Shown piece by piece: positions 17,292-23,267 of a stretch of DNA of 38,767 nt. The translations under genes were made by a program, and so were the position numbers. The stretch's first letter is position 1. Every line of letters starts with the position of its first letter. The notes beneath the pieces are model-generated. The model did no database searches. It had not been told where the DNA came from and was given only the letters and a program-made list of their open reading frames with translations. The stretch is from UBA1381 sp964399965 (lineage in GTDB: Bacteria > Bacillota > Clostridia > UBA1381). The stretch is from NCBI GenBank assembly GCA_964399965.1, contig CAYNRX010000020.1, forward strand, positions 1 to 38,767, written 5' to 3'.

Positions 17292-18143
17292 TTACACCTC
17301 CGCTTCTTCCAGCTTATGGAGGATGGTATCAGCGATGATCTCGCCGGAGGTCACCGGGGCGACCTTGCCCGGCAGTGAAAGCGCCCAGATGGTGTTTATC
17401 TCCAGTTCACGCGCCAGCTCAAGATCCACTCCGCCGGGTTTGGAAGCCAGATCGATAATAAGTACATCTCTGCGGGTCTTTGACAGGATATCTCCGCCAA
17501 GAACCATGGCCGGAGCGGTATTGAAGATCATCTGCGTTTGCGATACTGCCTTCTCAAGCTCATCAGAGAGCACGGCTCTCATGCCCAAAGCGCGCACCAT
17601 CGCTGCCGCTTCGTGGCGGCGAGTTGCTACAGTCACCTCTGCGCCCAGTCCCGAAAGCATTTTGGAAAGTATCCGCCCTATCCTGCCCCAGCCTATCACC
17701 AGGCAGCGGCTGGAGGCGATAGTAAACGGCGTCTCCGCCATCGCCAGGGCTATTGCACCCTCGGCTGTGGGGACGGCGTTCCTGACTGCCAGTTCCTCCT
17801 CTGCCATATAGTCAAAGACCCGTAATCCGCGTGATTTAAAGGCAGCAAATTCCCCTTCGCTGAGCCGGCCGCCGAAAACGATGGACGACGGTTTTATTAA
17901 CGGCAGTATATCCTCCGGGCGTACGCTTTCGTGATAGCAGGGTGTATTCAATAGCCCTGATGAAAATGCGGGCACGGGAAGCACCACTATATCGGCTCTT
18001 TTAAGAGCGTCCGGGAAGTCGGCGAGCTTTTCACCGGGAGCGTATTCGCTGTCAAAGCAGGCGGCCTCGACCAAAAATCCGCTTTCCCGGAGCTTCTGAG
18101 CAACGGTAAGCTGGCGCATATCTCCGCCAAGTACACATACCAT
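17292..18143 (-). CDS. spoVFA: Dipicolinate synthase subunit A
   Basis: ATG 18143 behind GAGGAGGGG gives 283 residues, close to the usual length of about 290-300. The N-terminal VCVLGGDMRQ and the central nucleotide-binding motif VIGWGRIGRILSKML are family features of SpoVFA/DpaA, an oxidoreductase-like subunit that converts dihydrodipicolinate to dipicolinate with SpoVFB. The DLASKPGGVD and KVAPVTSGEI segments near the end are also typical. It is the first gene of a minus-strand pair, and the spoVFB start lies 4 bases after its stop. Dipicolinate is made in the mother cell, so regulation by a sporulation sigma factor is expected, but I could not see a convincing sigma-K or sigma-E promoter. 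Confidence 0.9.
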   Translation of the reverse strand: MVCVLGGDMRQLTVAQKLRESGFLVEAACFDSEYAPGEKLADFPDALKRADIVVLPVPAFSSGLLNTPCYHESVRPEDILPLIKPSSIVFGGRLSEGEFAAFKSRGLRVFDYMAEEELAVRNAVPTAEGAIALAMAETPFTIASSRCLVIGWGRIGRILSKMLSGLGAEVTVATRRHEAAAMVRALGMRAVLSDELEKAVSQTQMIFNTAPAMVLGGDILSKTRRDVLIIDLASKPGGVDLELARELEINTIWALSLPGKVAPVTSGEIIADTILHKLEEAEV

Positions 18144-18199
18144 ACATTCTCCCCTCCTGTTTGATGAAAAGTTTTTCCGATGGATATCCGGAAAAGAAA

Positions 18200-18228
18200 A
18201 GTGCCGCCCGGACAGCCGAAGCGGCACT
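18200..18228 (-). terminator. Strong hairpin between spoVFA and the acyltransferase
   Basis: AGTGCCGC at 18200-18207 and GCGGCACT at 18221-18228 form a perfect 8-bp stem. On the minus strand it is followed by TTTTCTTTT, so it acts as a minus-strand terminator just upstream of spoVFA. It insulates spoVFA from leftward read-through, or it lies in the spoVFA leader if the promoter is further right. Confidence 0.55.
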
Positions 18229-18284
18229 CCTGCTATATATTATGCAGGGAGGGAATTTGTGTGCGGGAAAAGGATATTGCAATG

Positions 18285-18313
18285 TTGACAGAAAGACAGC
18301 TATGTTATATAAT
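18285..18313 (+). promoter_or_regulatory. Sigma-A promoter of the acyltransferase gene
   Basis: TTGACA at 18285-18290 and TATAAT at 18308-18313 are separated by exactly 17 bases. The gene starts at 18345, so the leader is only about 25 bases. Perfect consensus elements suggest strong growth-phase expression. Confidence 0.85.
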
Positions 18314-18344
18314 AAGGAAAAAGTTACTTAGAGGGAGGATAATT

Positions 18345-18956
18345 ATGAAAAGGTTTGTGCTGTATTTTCTTTCCCTTCCTTCAAGGCTGTATAATTTTCT
18401 ATTGCTGAAATACCGGGGAGTGATTGTCGGTGATGATCTTAAAATCAGCGGAAAGCTTTGTTGCTATGCAGAGGAGAAGGGAAGCATCGTAATAGGGAAC
18501 AATGTCACCATAAATTCAAGCCGCAGCTCGAATATGATAGGCGGCGACGATAAGATGATACTTCTGGCAAAGGACGGCGGGAGGATACGTATAGGGAACG
18601 GCTGCGGCTTATCCAATTCTACGCTGTGCGCGTTCTCGTCAATAGAGCTGGGCGATAACGTTTTTCTGGGAGGAAGCGTCAAAATATATGATACTGATTT
18701 TCATTGGATAGATTTCAACAAGCGGATATCTTATGAGGGCGGTGTGAAAAAGAGCGTAAAAATAGAGAGCGGCGCGTTTATAGGGGCGCATACGATTATT
18801 TTAAAGGGAGTTACTATAGGGGAAAGATCCGTCGTAGGGGCTGGTTCGGTCGTGACAAAGGATATCCCGGCTGACGAGGTTTGGGCAGGGAACCCGGCGC
18901 GGTTTATACGAAGCCTTGAGGAGACGAAAAATACAGAGACGCACATGACAGTTTAA
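18345..18956 (+). CDS. Hexapeptide-repeat acyltransferase (maltose/WbbJ type)
   Basis: ATG 18345 behind GAGGGAGGATAATT gives 203 residues. The N-terminal hydrophobic segment (RFVLYFLSLPSRLYNFLLL) is followed by left-handed beta-helix repeats (IVIGNNVTINSS, IRIGNGCGLSNSTL, IELGDNVFLGGSV). The family signature is present: DTDFHWIDF, then IGAHTIILKGVTIGERSVVGAGSVVTKDIP and WAGNPARFI. The likely catalytic His is in FHWID. Such enzymes O-acetylate sugars of capsule or exopolysaccharide. No sugar genes adjoin it, so the substrate is open. It has its own promoter and is a single-gene unit. Confidence 0.85.
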   Translation: MKRFVLYFLSLPSRLYNFLLLKYRGVIVGDDLKISGKLCCYAEEKGSIVIGNNVTINSSRSSNMIGGDDKMILLAKDGGRIRIGNGCGLSNSTLCAFSSIELGDNVFLGGSVKIYDTDFHWIDFNKRISYEGGVKKSVKIESGAFIGAHTIILKGVTIGERSVVGAGSVVTKDIPADEVWAGNPARFIRSLEETKNTETHMTV

Positions 18957-19152
18957 CAGCTAAGCAAAAAGTCGGTTTTAAGAGGATCCCCCAAATAAAG
19001 AGCGCCGTTTAGGCGGATATGGCTGCTTAAACGGATAACATTGATTTAATGCTTAAGAAAATATTTTTCCTTTTTAATAATCAATGGAATGGGGCTGATA
19101 CAGCGAGCTTAACATTACGGTGAATAAAACGGGATATGTATCATTATATTAA

Positions 19153-19251
19153 ACCGCAGATCAAATGAAACGTTTTTATGAGAAACAAGGGTTTTATAAG
19201 AGGATACAGTTTTGCCCAAATAATAGCACAAAAGGCAGGGGAATAAAATGA
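19153..19251 (+). pseudogene. Possible remnant of a GNAT acetyltransferase 3' end
   Basis: After an in-frame stop, a short frame reads MKRFYEKQGFYKRIQF and ends at TGA 19249-19251. The FYEKQGF motif is typical of the last beta strand and helix of GNAT enzymes. No upstream part of such a gene is present. The rest of the stretch 18,957-19,247 shows no gene or strong structure. This is a weak call, based on one motif. Confidence 0.25.
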
Positions 19252-19724
19252 TAAGAATGATTAAAAGAGACGAAATTGAGGAATGCGTAAAAGTAATCAG
19301 AAGCAGCTTTTCAACAGTTGCAAAGGAATTTAACATAACTGAAGAAAACTGCCCTACACATACGAGTTTTATAAAATCGGAAAAATTATATTTTCAATTT
19401 GATAAGGGCTGTCCGATGTTTGCCATGATAAAGAACGAAAAAATCATAGGCTATTTTTCGCTCATCCCTAAGAGGGATGGAAGTGCAGAGCTTGATAATC
19501 TTGCGGTACTTCCGGAATATCGCCATAACGGATATGGGAAAGAAATGCTTGAATATGCGTTCAAGACGGCAAAGACCATGGGATTTAACAAAATACAGAT
19601 AGGGATAATCGAAGAAAATACGATCTTGAAAAATTGGTATATCAAGAATGGATTTGTACATACCAGAACGCAGAAATTTGAGCATCTGCCGTTTACCGTA
19701 GGATTTATGGAGTGTCGTTTATGA
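19248..19724 (+). CDS. GNAT family N-acetyltransferase
   Basis: The protein has 158 residues starting at ATG 19248 behind GGCAGGGGAATAAA. The acetyl-CoA binding loop is visible as LPEYRHNGYGKEML (Q/RxxGxG/A type) at about 88-101, preceded by LDNLAVLPEY and followed by ENTILKNWYIKNGF. The donor is acetyl-CoA; the acceptor cannot be told from sequence. The gene stands alone on the plus strand, 289 bases after the acyltransferase, and is followed by a new promoter. Confidence 0.82.
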   Translation: MIRMIKRDEIEECVKVIRSSFSTVAKEFNITEENCPTHTSFIKSEKLYFQFDKGCPMFAMIKNEKIIGYFSLIPKRDGSAELDNLAVLPEYRHNGYGKEMLEYAFKTAKTMGFNKIQIGIIEENTILKNWYIKNGFVHTRTQKFEHLPFTVGFMECRL

Positions 19725-19731
19725 CATTTTA

Positions 19732-19760
19732 TTGATTTTTATATTTCGCTATGCTATAAT
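19732..19760 (+). promoter_or_regulatory. Sigma-A promoter upstream of leader ORF and methyltransferase
   Basis: TTGATT at 19732-19737 and TATAAT at 19755-19760 are 17 bases apart. Transcription would start near 19,767, leaving a leader of about 115 bases before the methyltransferase start at 19,882. The leader holds a short ORF and a hairpin, listed separately. Confidence 0.75.
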
Positions 19761-19791
19761 TAAGTTATCAAAATGAAAGGAATGATGAACG

Positions 19792-19830
19792 ATGAAAAGA
19801 ATGATTATTGCGAGAGGTTATAGACTTTAA
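19792..19830 (+). CDS. Putative 12-residue leader peptide
   Basis: ATG 19792, with GAAAGGA about 10 bases upstream, begins MKRMIIARGYRL and stops at TAA 19828-19830, directly against a hairpin. Short ORFs touching a hairpin ahead of resistance-type genes commonly sense ribosome stalling. A second overlapping ORF from ATG 19786 (MNDEKNDYCERL) uses the same ribosome site less well, so the exact reading frame is unsure. This is a candidate by layout, not by homology. Confidence 0.45.
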   Translation: MKRMIIARGYRL

Positions 19831-19860
19831 AAGCGGGCAAAATATCCGTTTTGTCCGCTT
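19831..19860 (+). promoter_or_regulatory. Leader hairpin before the methyltransferase
   Basis: Bases 19831-19842 (AAGCGGGCAAAA) pair with 19849-19860 (TTTTGTCCGCTT) through 12 positions including one G-U, with a 6-base loop. It starts immediately after the leader ORF stop codon. There is no T run after it, so it is not a standard terminator as it stands; it could be a degraded attenuator or a structure that controls translation of the gene 22 bases downstream. Confidence 0.55.
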
Positions 19861-19881
19861 AAATATCAAGAGAGGTGCAAA

Positions 19882-20550
19882 ATGGATTTGAAATTTTATG
19901 ATGAAAACAAATATCTTATAAGCATGACCCCGGCGGATAAGATAATAGAAGCAGGCACAGCATTGGGGCTTAATGACAAGTGCAGTGTCCTCGATCTATG
20001 CTGCGGTTACGGTGAAATGCTGAAGCTATGGGCTGAGAACTTTAATATAAAAGGAGTAGGCGTTGACCGGTGTACAGAATATGTAAACATAGGCAATCGG
20101 CGCTTGTATGACGCTCAGCTCAATAATAATATTATACTTATTGCAGAAGATGTGCAAAACTATACCACTGATGAAAAATTCGATATTGCCTGCCTTTGCG
20201 GCGTTGGTGATCTGTTCGGCGGCATTGATGGTCATGTATCAATGCTTGAGCGGTTTATAAAGCCAACAGGAAAGCTGGTTATTGCCGAGTGCTTTTTGAA
20301 TAAAGAAAGCGAGCCTAAAGAGCTGAGAGAATTTGAAGGAGAGCTGTATACGCTATATGAGCTTTATAAGCTGTTCTCAGAGCGCGGTTGGTATGTTTCA
20401 TGGCTTTCAACAGGCACAGATGCCGACTGGGAACGGTATATATCATGGGAAGCACAGCGAACCATTGAAAAGATAAGAAAAAGACCTGATTGCGAGCGTA
20501 TGCTTGAATGGCTTGATAAATGGTATCATATGTATTTTGAGTATCGCTGA
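19882..20550 (+). CDS. Class I SAM-dependent methyltransferase
   Basis: The protein has 222 residues starting at ATG 19882 behind AGAGAGGTGCAAA. Motif I VLDLCCGYGEMLKLW (about 35-49) and the following acidic strand end GVGVDRC fix the SAM-binding fold. Motif IV-like FDIACLCGVGDLF comes at about 100, then KPTGKLVIAECFL. The C-terminal half (YVSWLSTGTDADWERY) is typical of small-molecule methyltransferases of the UbiE/11 type. The substrate is unknown. The leader ORF and hairpin upstream hint at inducible expression, perhaps linked to a ribosome-targeting compound, but this is speculation. A LytTR regulator starts 5 bases after the stop. Confidence 0.8.
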   Translation: MDLKFYDENKYLISMTPADKIIEAGTALGLNDKCSVLDLCCGYGEMLKLWAENFNIKGVGVDRCTEYVNIGNRRLYDAQLNNNIILIAEDVQNYTTDEKFDIACLCGVGDLFGGIDGHVSMLERFIKPTGKLVIAECFLNKESEPKELREFEGELYTLYELYKLFSERGWYVSWLSTGTDADWERYISWEAQRTIEKIRKRPDCERMLEWLDKWYHMYFEYR

Positions 20551-20554
20551 AAAT

Positions 20555-20929
20555 ATGAGGGCTGGGGACTCTTCGTTCTGGAGCGCATATGGTAACAGAA
20601 TGATATTGCAAGACAATATTATAGATCTCACATACAAGCATCAGAAGCAGCAGGTAAATATATATGATATAGAATATATAGAAGCCGACGAATGGCGCTG
20701 CAAAATTTATACTGTCTGCGATGAAATTGTATGTGCAAAACGGTTGCGCGATTTTAGCTCATTACTTGCGGGATATGGATTTATACGCTGCCATAAAGGG
20801 TATATTGTAAATATGGATATGGTTGATAAAATTATATCTGCAAGAATATTTTTAAAAAGTGGAAAAGATATCCCGTTGGGAAGGGCTTATAAGAAATCAG
20901 TACAGCGTGAATTTAAAACGTTTACATAA
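20555..20929 (+). CDS. Stand-alone LytTR DNA-binding regulator
   Basis: From ATG 20555 there are 124 residues; no good ribosome site is visible, and the frame stays open upstream to a TTG at 20504 inside the methyltransferase, so translation is probably coupled. Residues about 28-120 form a complete LytTR domain (VNIYDIEYIEADEWRCKIYTV, FIRCHKGYIVNMDMVDKI, IPLGRAYKKSVQREF). The receiver domain usual in LytTR response regulators is absent, so either the gene lost its N-terminus or it is a naturally short form. It would bind promoter repeats as a dimer. A terminator follows directly. Confidence 0.75.
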   Translation: MRAGDSSFWSAYGNRMILQDNIIDLTYKHQKQQVNIYDIEYIEADEWRCKIYTVCDEIVCAKRLRDFSSLLAGYGFIRCHKGYIVNMDMVDKIISARIFLKSGKDIPLGRAYKKSVQREFKTFT

Positions 20930-20933
20930 GACT

Positions 20934-20978
20934 ACAGGCAGGCAGCAGTAAAGACATGCTGCTTGCCTGTATATTTGT
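20934..20978 (+). terminator. Terminator after the LytTR gene
   Basis: A 14-bp stem, 20934-20947 with 20957-20970 (one G-U), encloses a 9-base loop and is followed by ATATTTGTTTG. It ends the methyltransferase-LytTR unit. Confidence 0.8.
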
Positions 20979-21006
20979 TTGTAGAATTGAGGTGTGACTA
21001 ACTATC

Positions 21007-21807
21007 GTGATATATTATGCTGACAGTGATTTTAATGAATTAAAATATAACCCATTTAATAACGGAAAACTATATGACAATACATGGATGGTGTTAAGAC
21101 TTGTAGACGATGCTTCTTTCCTCCAGTACACCGGCACCGGTGATGGAGATGTGTTTCAGTTCATTTTGACGAAGAAAAATATTGATTGGCAATATCATAT
21201 TATGGATTGCATCAATTATGAAAGTGAGTTGGGTAAAAATCTTATTGTTGCTGTGAATAGCGCCGATTTAGACGAAGCTAAGGCAATATATAAAGGTCAT
21301 TCAAACAACGATAATTATTTGCGCCATTACGAGCGTCCTGTTTTGGTACATTCAACAACACCTGAAGGATATAAGAATATTTTAAAAAGTGGTCGCCTAA
21401 AATCATGGAACATTTTGAAAAATGAAGGTGTTATAAACGAGCAAAAGCCCATAGGCTCGTTTTTGAATGATCCCGAAGATTACAGCGATTACATAATGTT
21501 CAATAACGGCGGCTTTTCAGTCGAGCTTGTCATTTCATCCAAGCAGAAGGGCTTTATATGCATGGATAAAAATGCGGAATACACCGCAGGAGCAAGGTTG
21601 TACTTTGATGCGGCAAAGATCGCCGGGGACGGGCTGCTCGTACGGGACGGCGCACATTTAAAAGTAAAAGGTACATTGCAGCTCGATAAATATCTGATAT
21701 GGACGGCTACTCCAGAGGTATTAGGGATAAATGCTGAAACAACTCCTTTTACATTCGGGAAAACGGCTGATGAGACATTTGAACGGCTTTTTGGGTTCAC
21801 TCTATGA
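21007..21807 (+). CDS. Unknown protein with possible ADP-ribosyltransferase-like (DarT/Tpt1-like) core
   Basis: The frame starts at GTG 21007, 12 bases after GAGGTG, and has 266 residues. I do not recognise the family. Residues about 112-132, VLVHSTTPEGYKNILKSGRL, resemble the HxT and following helix of the DarT, Tpt1 and DUF952 groups, all ART-fold enzymes. A later stretch (DYIMFNNGG, then GARLYFDAAKIAGDGL) could supply the remaining fold. A catalytic Glu cannot be assigned with confidence. Residues 1-110 form a separate, unrecognised domain. No partner macrodomain gene is next to it. It could equally be an unrelated beta-rich enzyme. Confidence 0.45.
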   Translation: MIYYADSDFNELKYNPFNNGKLYDNTWMVLRLVDDASFLQYTGTGDGDVFQFILTKKNIDWQYHIMDCINYESELGKNLIVAVNSADLDEAKAIYKGHSNNDNYLRHYERPVLVHSTTPEGYKNILKSGRLKSWNILKNEGVINEQKPIGSFLNDPEDYSDYIMFNNGGFSVELVISSKQKGFICMDKNAEYTAGARLYFDAAKIAGDGLLVRDGAHLKVKGTLQLDKYLIWTATPEVLGINAETTPFTFGKTADETFERLFGFTL

Positions 21808-22130
21808 CTCTAAATTTATTTGAAGTATGGACAGGCTAAAGTTGCGTGGAACAATAGACCACGATTTTAAGAGATAGTAATATACCTATACAGCTACATT
21901 GATTTATCGTGCTTTTAATCGCATGGTTGTGCGAAGTTTTAAGAGTCTAAATGACCACTATATTGCACTAAGTATAAGGAAAGGGCATATCGCAAAATTC
22001 ACTGTGTGATATGCCATTTCTGCATCTTGTCCGACAGCTTGTCATAAAACTATTTGATTGCGGACTGTACTACAAAGACGGCGAAAAATGTATCGACCAC
22101 AGTGAGATACAGGAATATATGCAGAAAAGG
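21808..22130. other. Intergenic stretch with hairpins and no supported gene
   Basis: This stretch of about 320 bases has a short hairpin (CGTGG with CCACG, near 21,855-21,873) that may end the preceding gene, and an 8-bp stem GGCATATC/GATATGCC at 21984-21991 and 22008-22015. A 79-codon open frame at 22,011-22,250 runs through the terminator and into the tRNA-Lys gene and is not believed as a whole, though its first 50 codons could be a gene remnant. Confidence 0.5.
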
Positions 22131-22164
22131 AAAAACTCTGATAATCTCAAGGACTATCAGAGTT
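22131..22164 (-). terminator. Terminator of the tRNA operon
   Basis: AACTCTGATA at 22134-22143 and TATCAGAGTT at 22155-22164 form a perfect 10-bp stem with an 11-base loop. On the minus strand it is followed by TTTTTCCTTTT. It lies 17 bases beyond the 3' end of tRNA-Lys. Confidence 0.9.
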
Positions 22165-22180
22165 CGCCTATTATTGTTTT

Positions 22181-22256
22181 TGGTGAGCCATCGGAGATTC
22201 GAACTCCGGACAACTTGATTAAAAGTCAAGTGCTCTGCCAACTGAGCTAATGGCCC
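22181..22256 (-). tRNA. tRNA-Lys (UUU)
   Basis: The acceptor stem GGGCCAT/ATGGCTC, the T-arm GTTCGAATC and an encoded CCA are present. The anticodon stem-loop CTTGA CTTTTAA TCAAG gives anticodon TTT. It is the last tRNA of the minus-strand operon. Confidence 0.96.
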
Positions 22257-22261
22257 ATGTA

Positions 22262-22338
22262 TGGCTGGGATAGCAGGACTCGAACCTGCGGAATGCCAGA
22301 ATCAAAATCTGGTGCCTTACCGACTTGGCTATATCCCA
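22262..22338 (-). tRNA. tRNA-Gln (UUG)
   Basis: The acceptor stem TGGGATA/TATCCCA, T-loop TTCGAGT and encoded CCA are seen. The anticodon arm CCAGA TTTTGAT TCTGG gives anticodon TTG. It is 5 bases from tRNA-Lys. Confidence 0.96.
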
Positions 22339-22354
22339 CTATTGAAAATAAAAA

Positions 22355-22432
22355 TGGGGTGGGTAGTGGGATTCGAACCCACGACATTCAGTGCCACAAA
22401 CTGACGCTCTAACCAGCTGAACTATACCCACC
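22355..22432 (-). tRNA. tRNA-His (GUG)
   Basis: The stem GGTGGGT/ACCCACC with the extra 5' G opposite C, as tRNA-His requires, and an encoded CCA are seen. The anticodon arm TCAGT TTGTGGC ACTGA gives anticodon GTG. Confidence 0.95.
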
Positions 22433-22438
22433 ATAAGA

Positions 22439-22515
<77 letters not shown>

Positions 22516-22518
22516 ATA

Positions 22519-22592
22519 TGGAGCGGGTGATGGGAATCGAACCCACGCGGCCAGCTTGGAGGGCTGGAATTCTACCATTGAACTACACCCGC
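22519..22592 (-). tRNA. tRNA-Gly (UCC)
   Basis: The 5' GCGGGTG pairs with CACCCGC, and CCA is encoded. The anticodon arm CCAGC CCTCCAA GCTGG gives anticodon TCC. It is the first tRNA of the operon, about 50 bases from the promoter's -10. Confidence 0.96.
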
Positions 22593-22642
22593 ATATTCAA
22601 TTGTGTAATGGGACAAGTCGCTTCCGTGACCTGACTTAAATA

Positions 22643-22671
22643 AGTATACCATACAATAACACATTTGTCAA
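22643..22671 (-). promoter_or_regulatory. Sigma-A promoter of the tRNA operon
   Basis: On the minus strand TTGACA (22666-22671) and TATACT (22643-22648) are 17 bases apart and point toward tRNA-Gly. The -35 lies in one arm of a long AT-rich palindrome. Confidence 0.88.
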
Positions 22672-22708
22672 TACTTTTTTTTAAAAAATTAAAAAAAGTA
22701 TTGACAAA
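22664..22708. repeat. Perfect 18-bp inverted repeat carrying TTGACA in both arms
   Basis: TTTGTCAATACTTTTTTT at 22664-22681 is exactly inverted at 22691-22708 around a 9-base AT loop. The left arm supplies the -35 of the tRNA promoter. As a hairpin it would also lie just past the minus-strand GNAT gene stop and could end that transcript. The right-arm TTGACA has no matching -10, so a second promoter is not claimed. Confidence 0.7.
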
Positions 22709-22718
22709 CCAACTTATT

Positions 22719-23207
22719 TCATAGATTTATACTGTAAACAGTCTGCTTCTCATTAAACCGCACTAGCTCTTTCTCTTTTTTATAGCCCAATTTTTCTAGC
22801 AGTTTTCTTGAACGAAAATTTTTTGTTTGTGTTTCGGCGTATACTTTATCAAATCCCGGTTTTAACCGACAGTCATCCAAAATTGCATTCATTACTTCAA
22901 AAGCATATCCATTTCCCCAATATTGAGGCAGAAACTCATACGATATTTCATAAAAGCTTTTATCATAATAAGGTGACAAGTAAATTAAGCCTATAAACGT
23001 TTTATCCTTTAATTTCACAGTGTACACAGCATCGTTATTTGTAGTTGCTTGATTTTTTATAATGTCGTCAAATTTTTCTTCTGCCGCTTGAGTTGATAAA
23101 GCTCCGCCTAAATACTTCCTGGTATCCGGATTTACATATAACTTTATAATATCCTTTCTGTCTTCATCCGTTACTTTTTTTAGACAACACCGCTCTGTCG
23201 ACAACAT
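22719..23207 (-). CDS. RimJ/RimL-type GNAT acetyltransferase
   Basis: The protein has 162 residues from ATG 23207 behind GGAGG. It begins MLSTERCCLKKVTDED, as the GNAT_3 (RimJ/RimL) group does, with the acetyl-CoA loop around FLPQYWGNGYAFEVM (about 93-107) and the final KNFRSRKLLEKLGYKK motif. These enzymes acetylate protein N-termini or small molecules; the target here is unknown. It faces the same way as the tRNA operon and the large esterase, with separate signals around it. Confidence 0.85.
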   Translation of the reverse strand: MLSTERCCLKKVTDEDRKDIIKLYVNPDTRKYLGGALSTQAAEEKFDDIIKNQATTNNDAVYTVKLKDKTFIGLIYLSPYYDKSFYEISYEFLPQYWGNGYAFEVMNAILDDCRLKPGFDKVYAETQTKNFRSRKLLEKLGYKKEKELVRFNEKQTVYSINL

Positions 23208-23232
23208 AAATGATCCCTCCGTAAAGCAGATA

Positions 23233-23255
23233 GGGGGCTGTTTTGTACAGCCCCC
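23233..23255 (-). terminator. GC-rich hairpin after the esterase gene
   Basis: GGGGGCTG at 23233-23240 and CAGCCCCC at 23248-23255 make a perfect 8-bp stem with a 7-base loop, 12 bases beyond the esterase stop on the minus strand. The T run is poor (TATCTGCTTT), so efficiency is uncertain. Confidence 0.65.
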
Positions 23256-23267
23256 TTGCTATTTGAC

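Noticed and set aside
17170..17811. 213-codon plus-strand frame
   Set aside because: Antisense shadow of spoVFA and spoVFB, low complexity in Ser and Ala, no ribosome site.
18144..18200. Search for a sporulation sigma-K or sigma-E promoter before spoVFA
   Set aside because: No convincing match was found by eye, so none is claimed.
22011..22250. 79-codon plus-strand frame before the tRNA cluster
   Set aside because: It crosses the tRNA operon terminator and most of tRNA-Lys; no ribosome site. At most its first part is a remnant.
22701..22729. Possible second promoter from the right-arm TTGACA
   Set aside because: The sequence at -10 distance is GATTTA, too weak, and no plus-strand gene follows.
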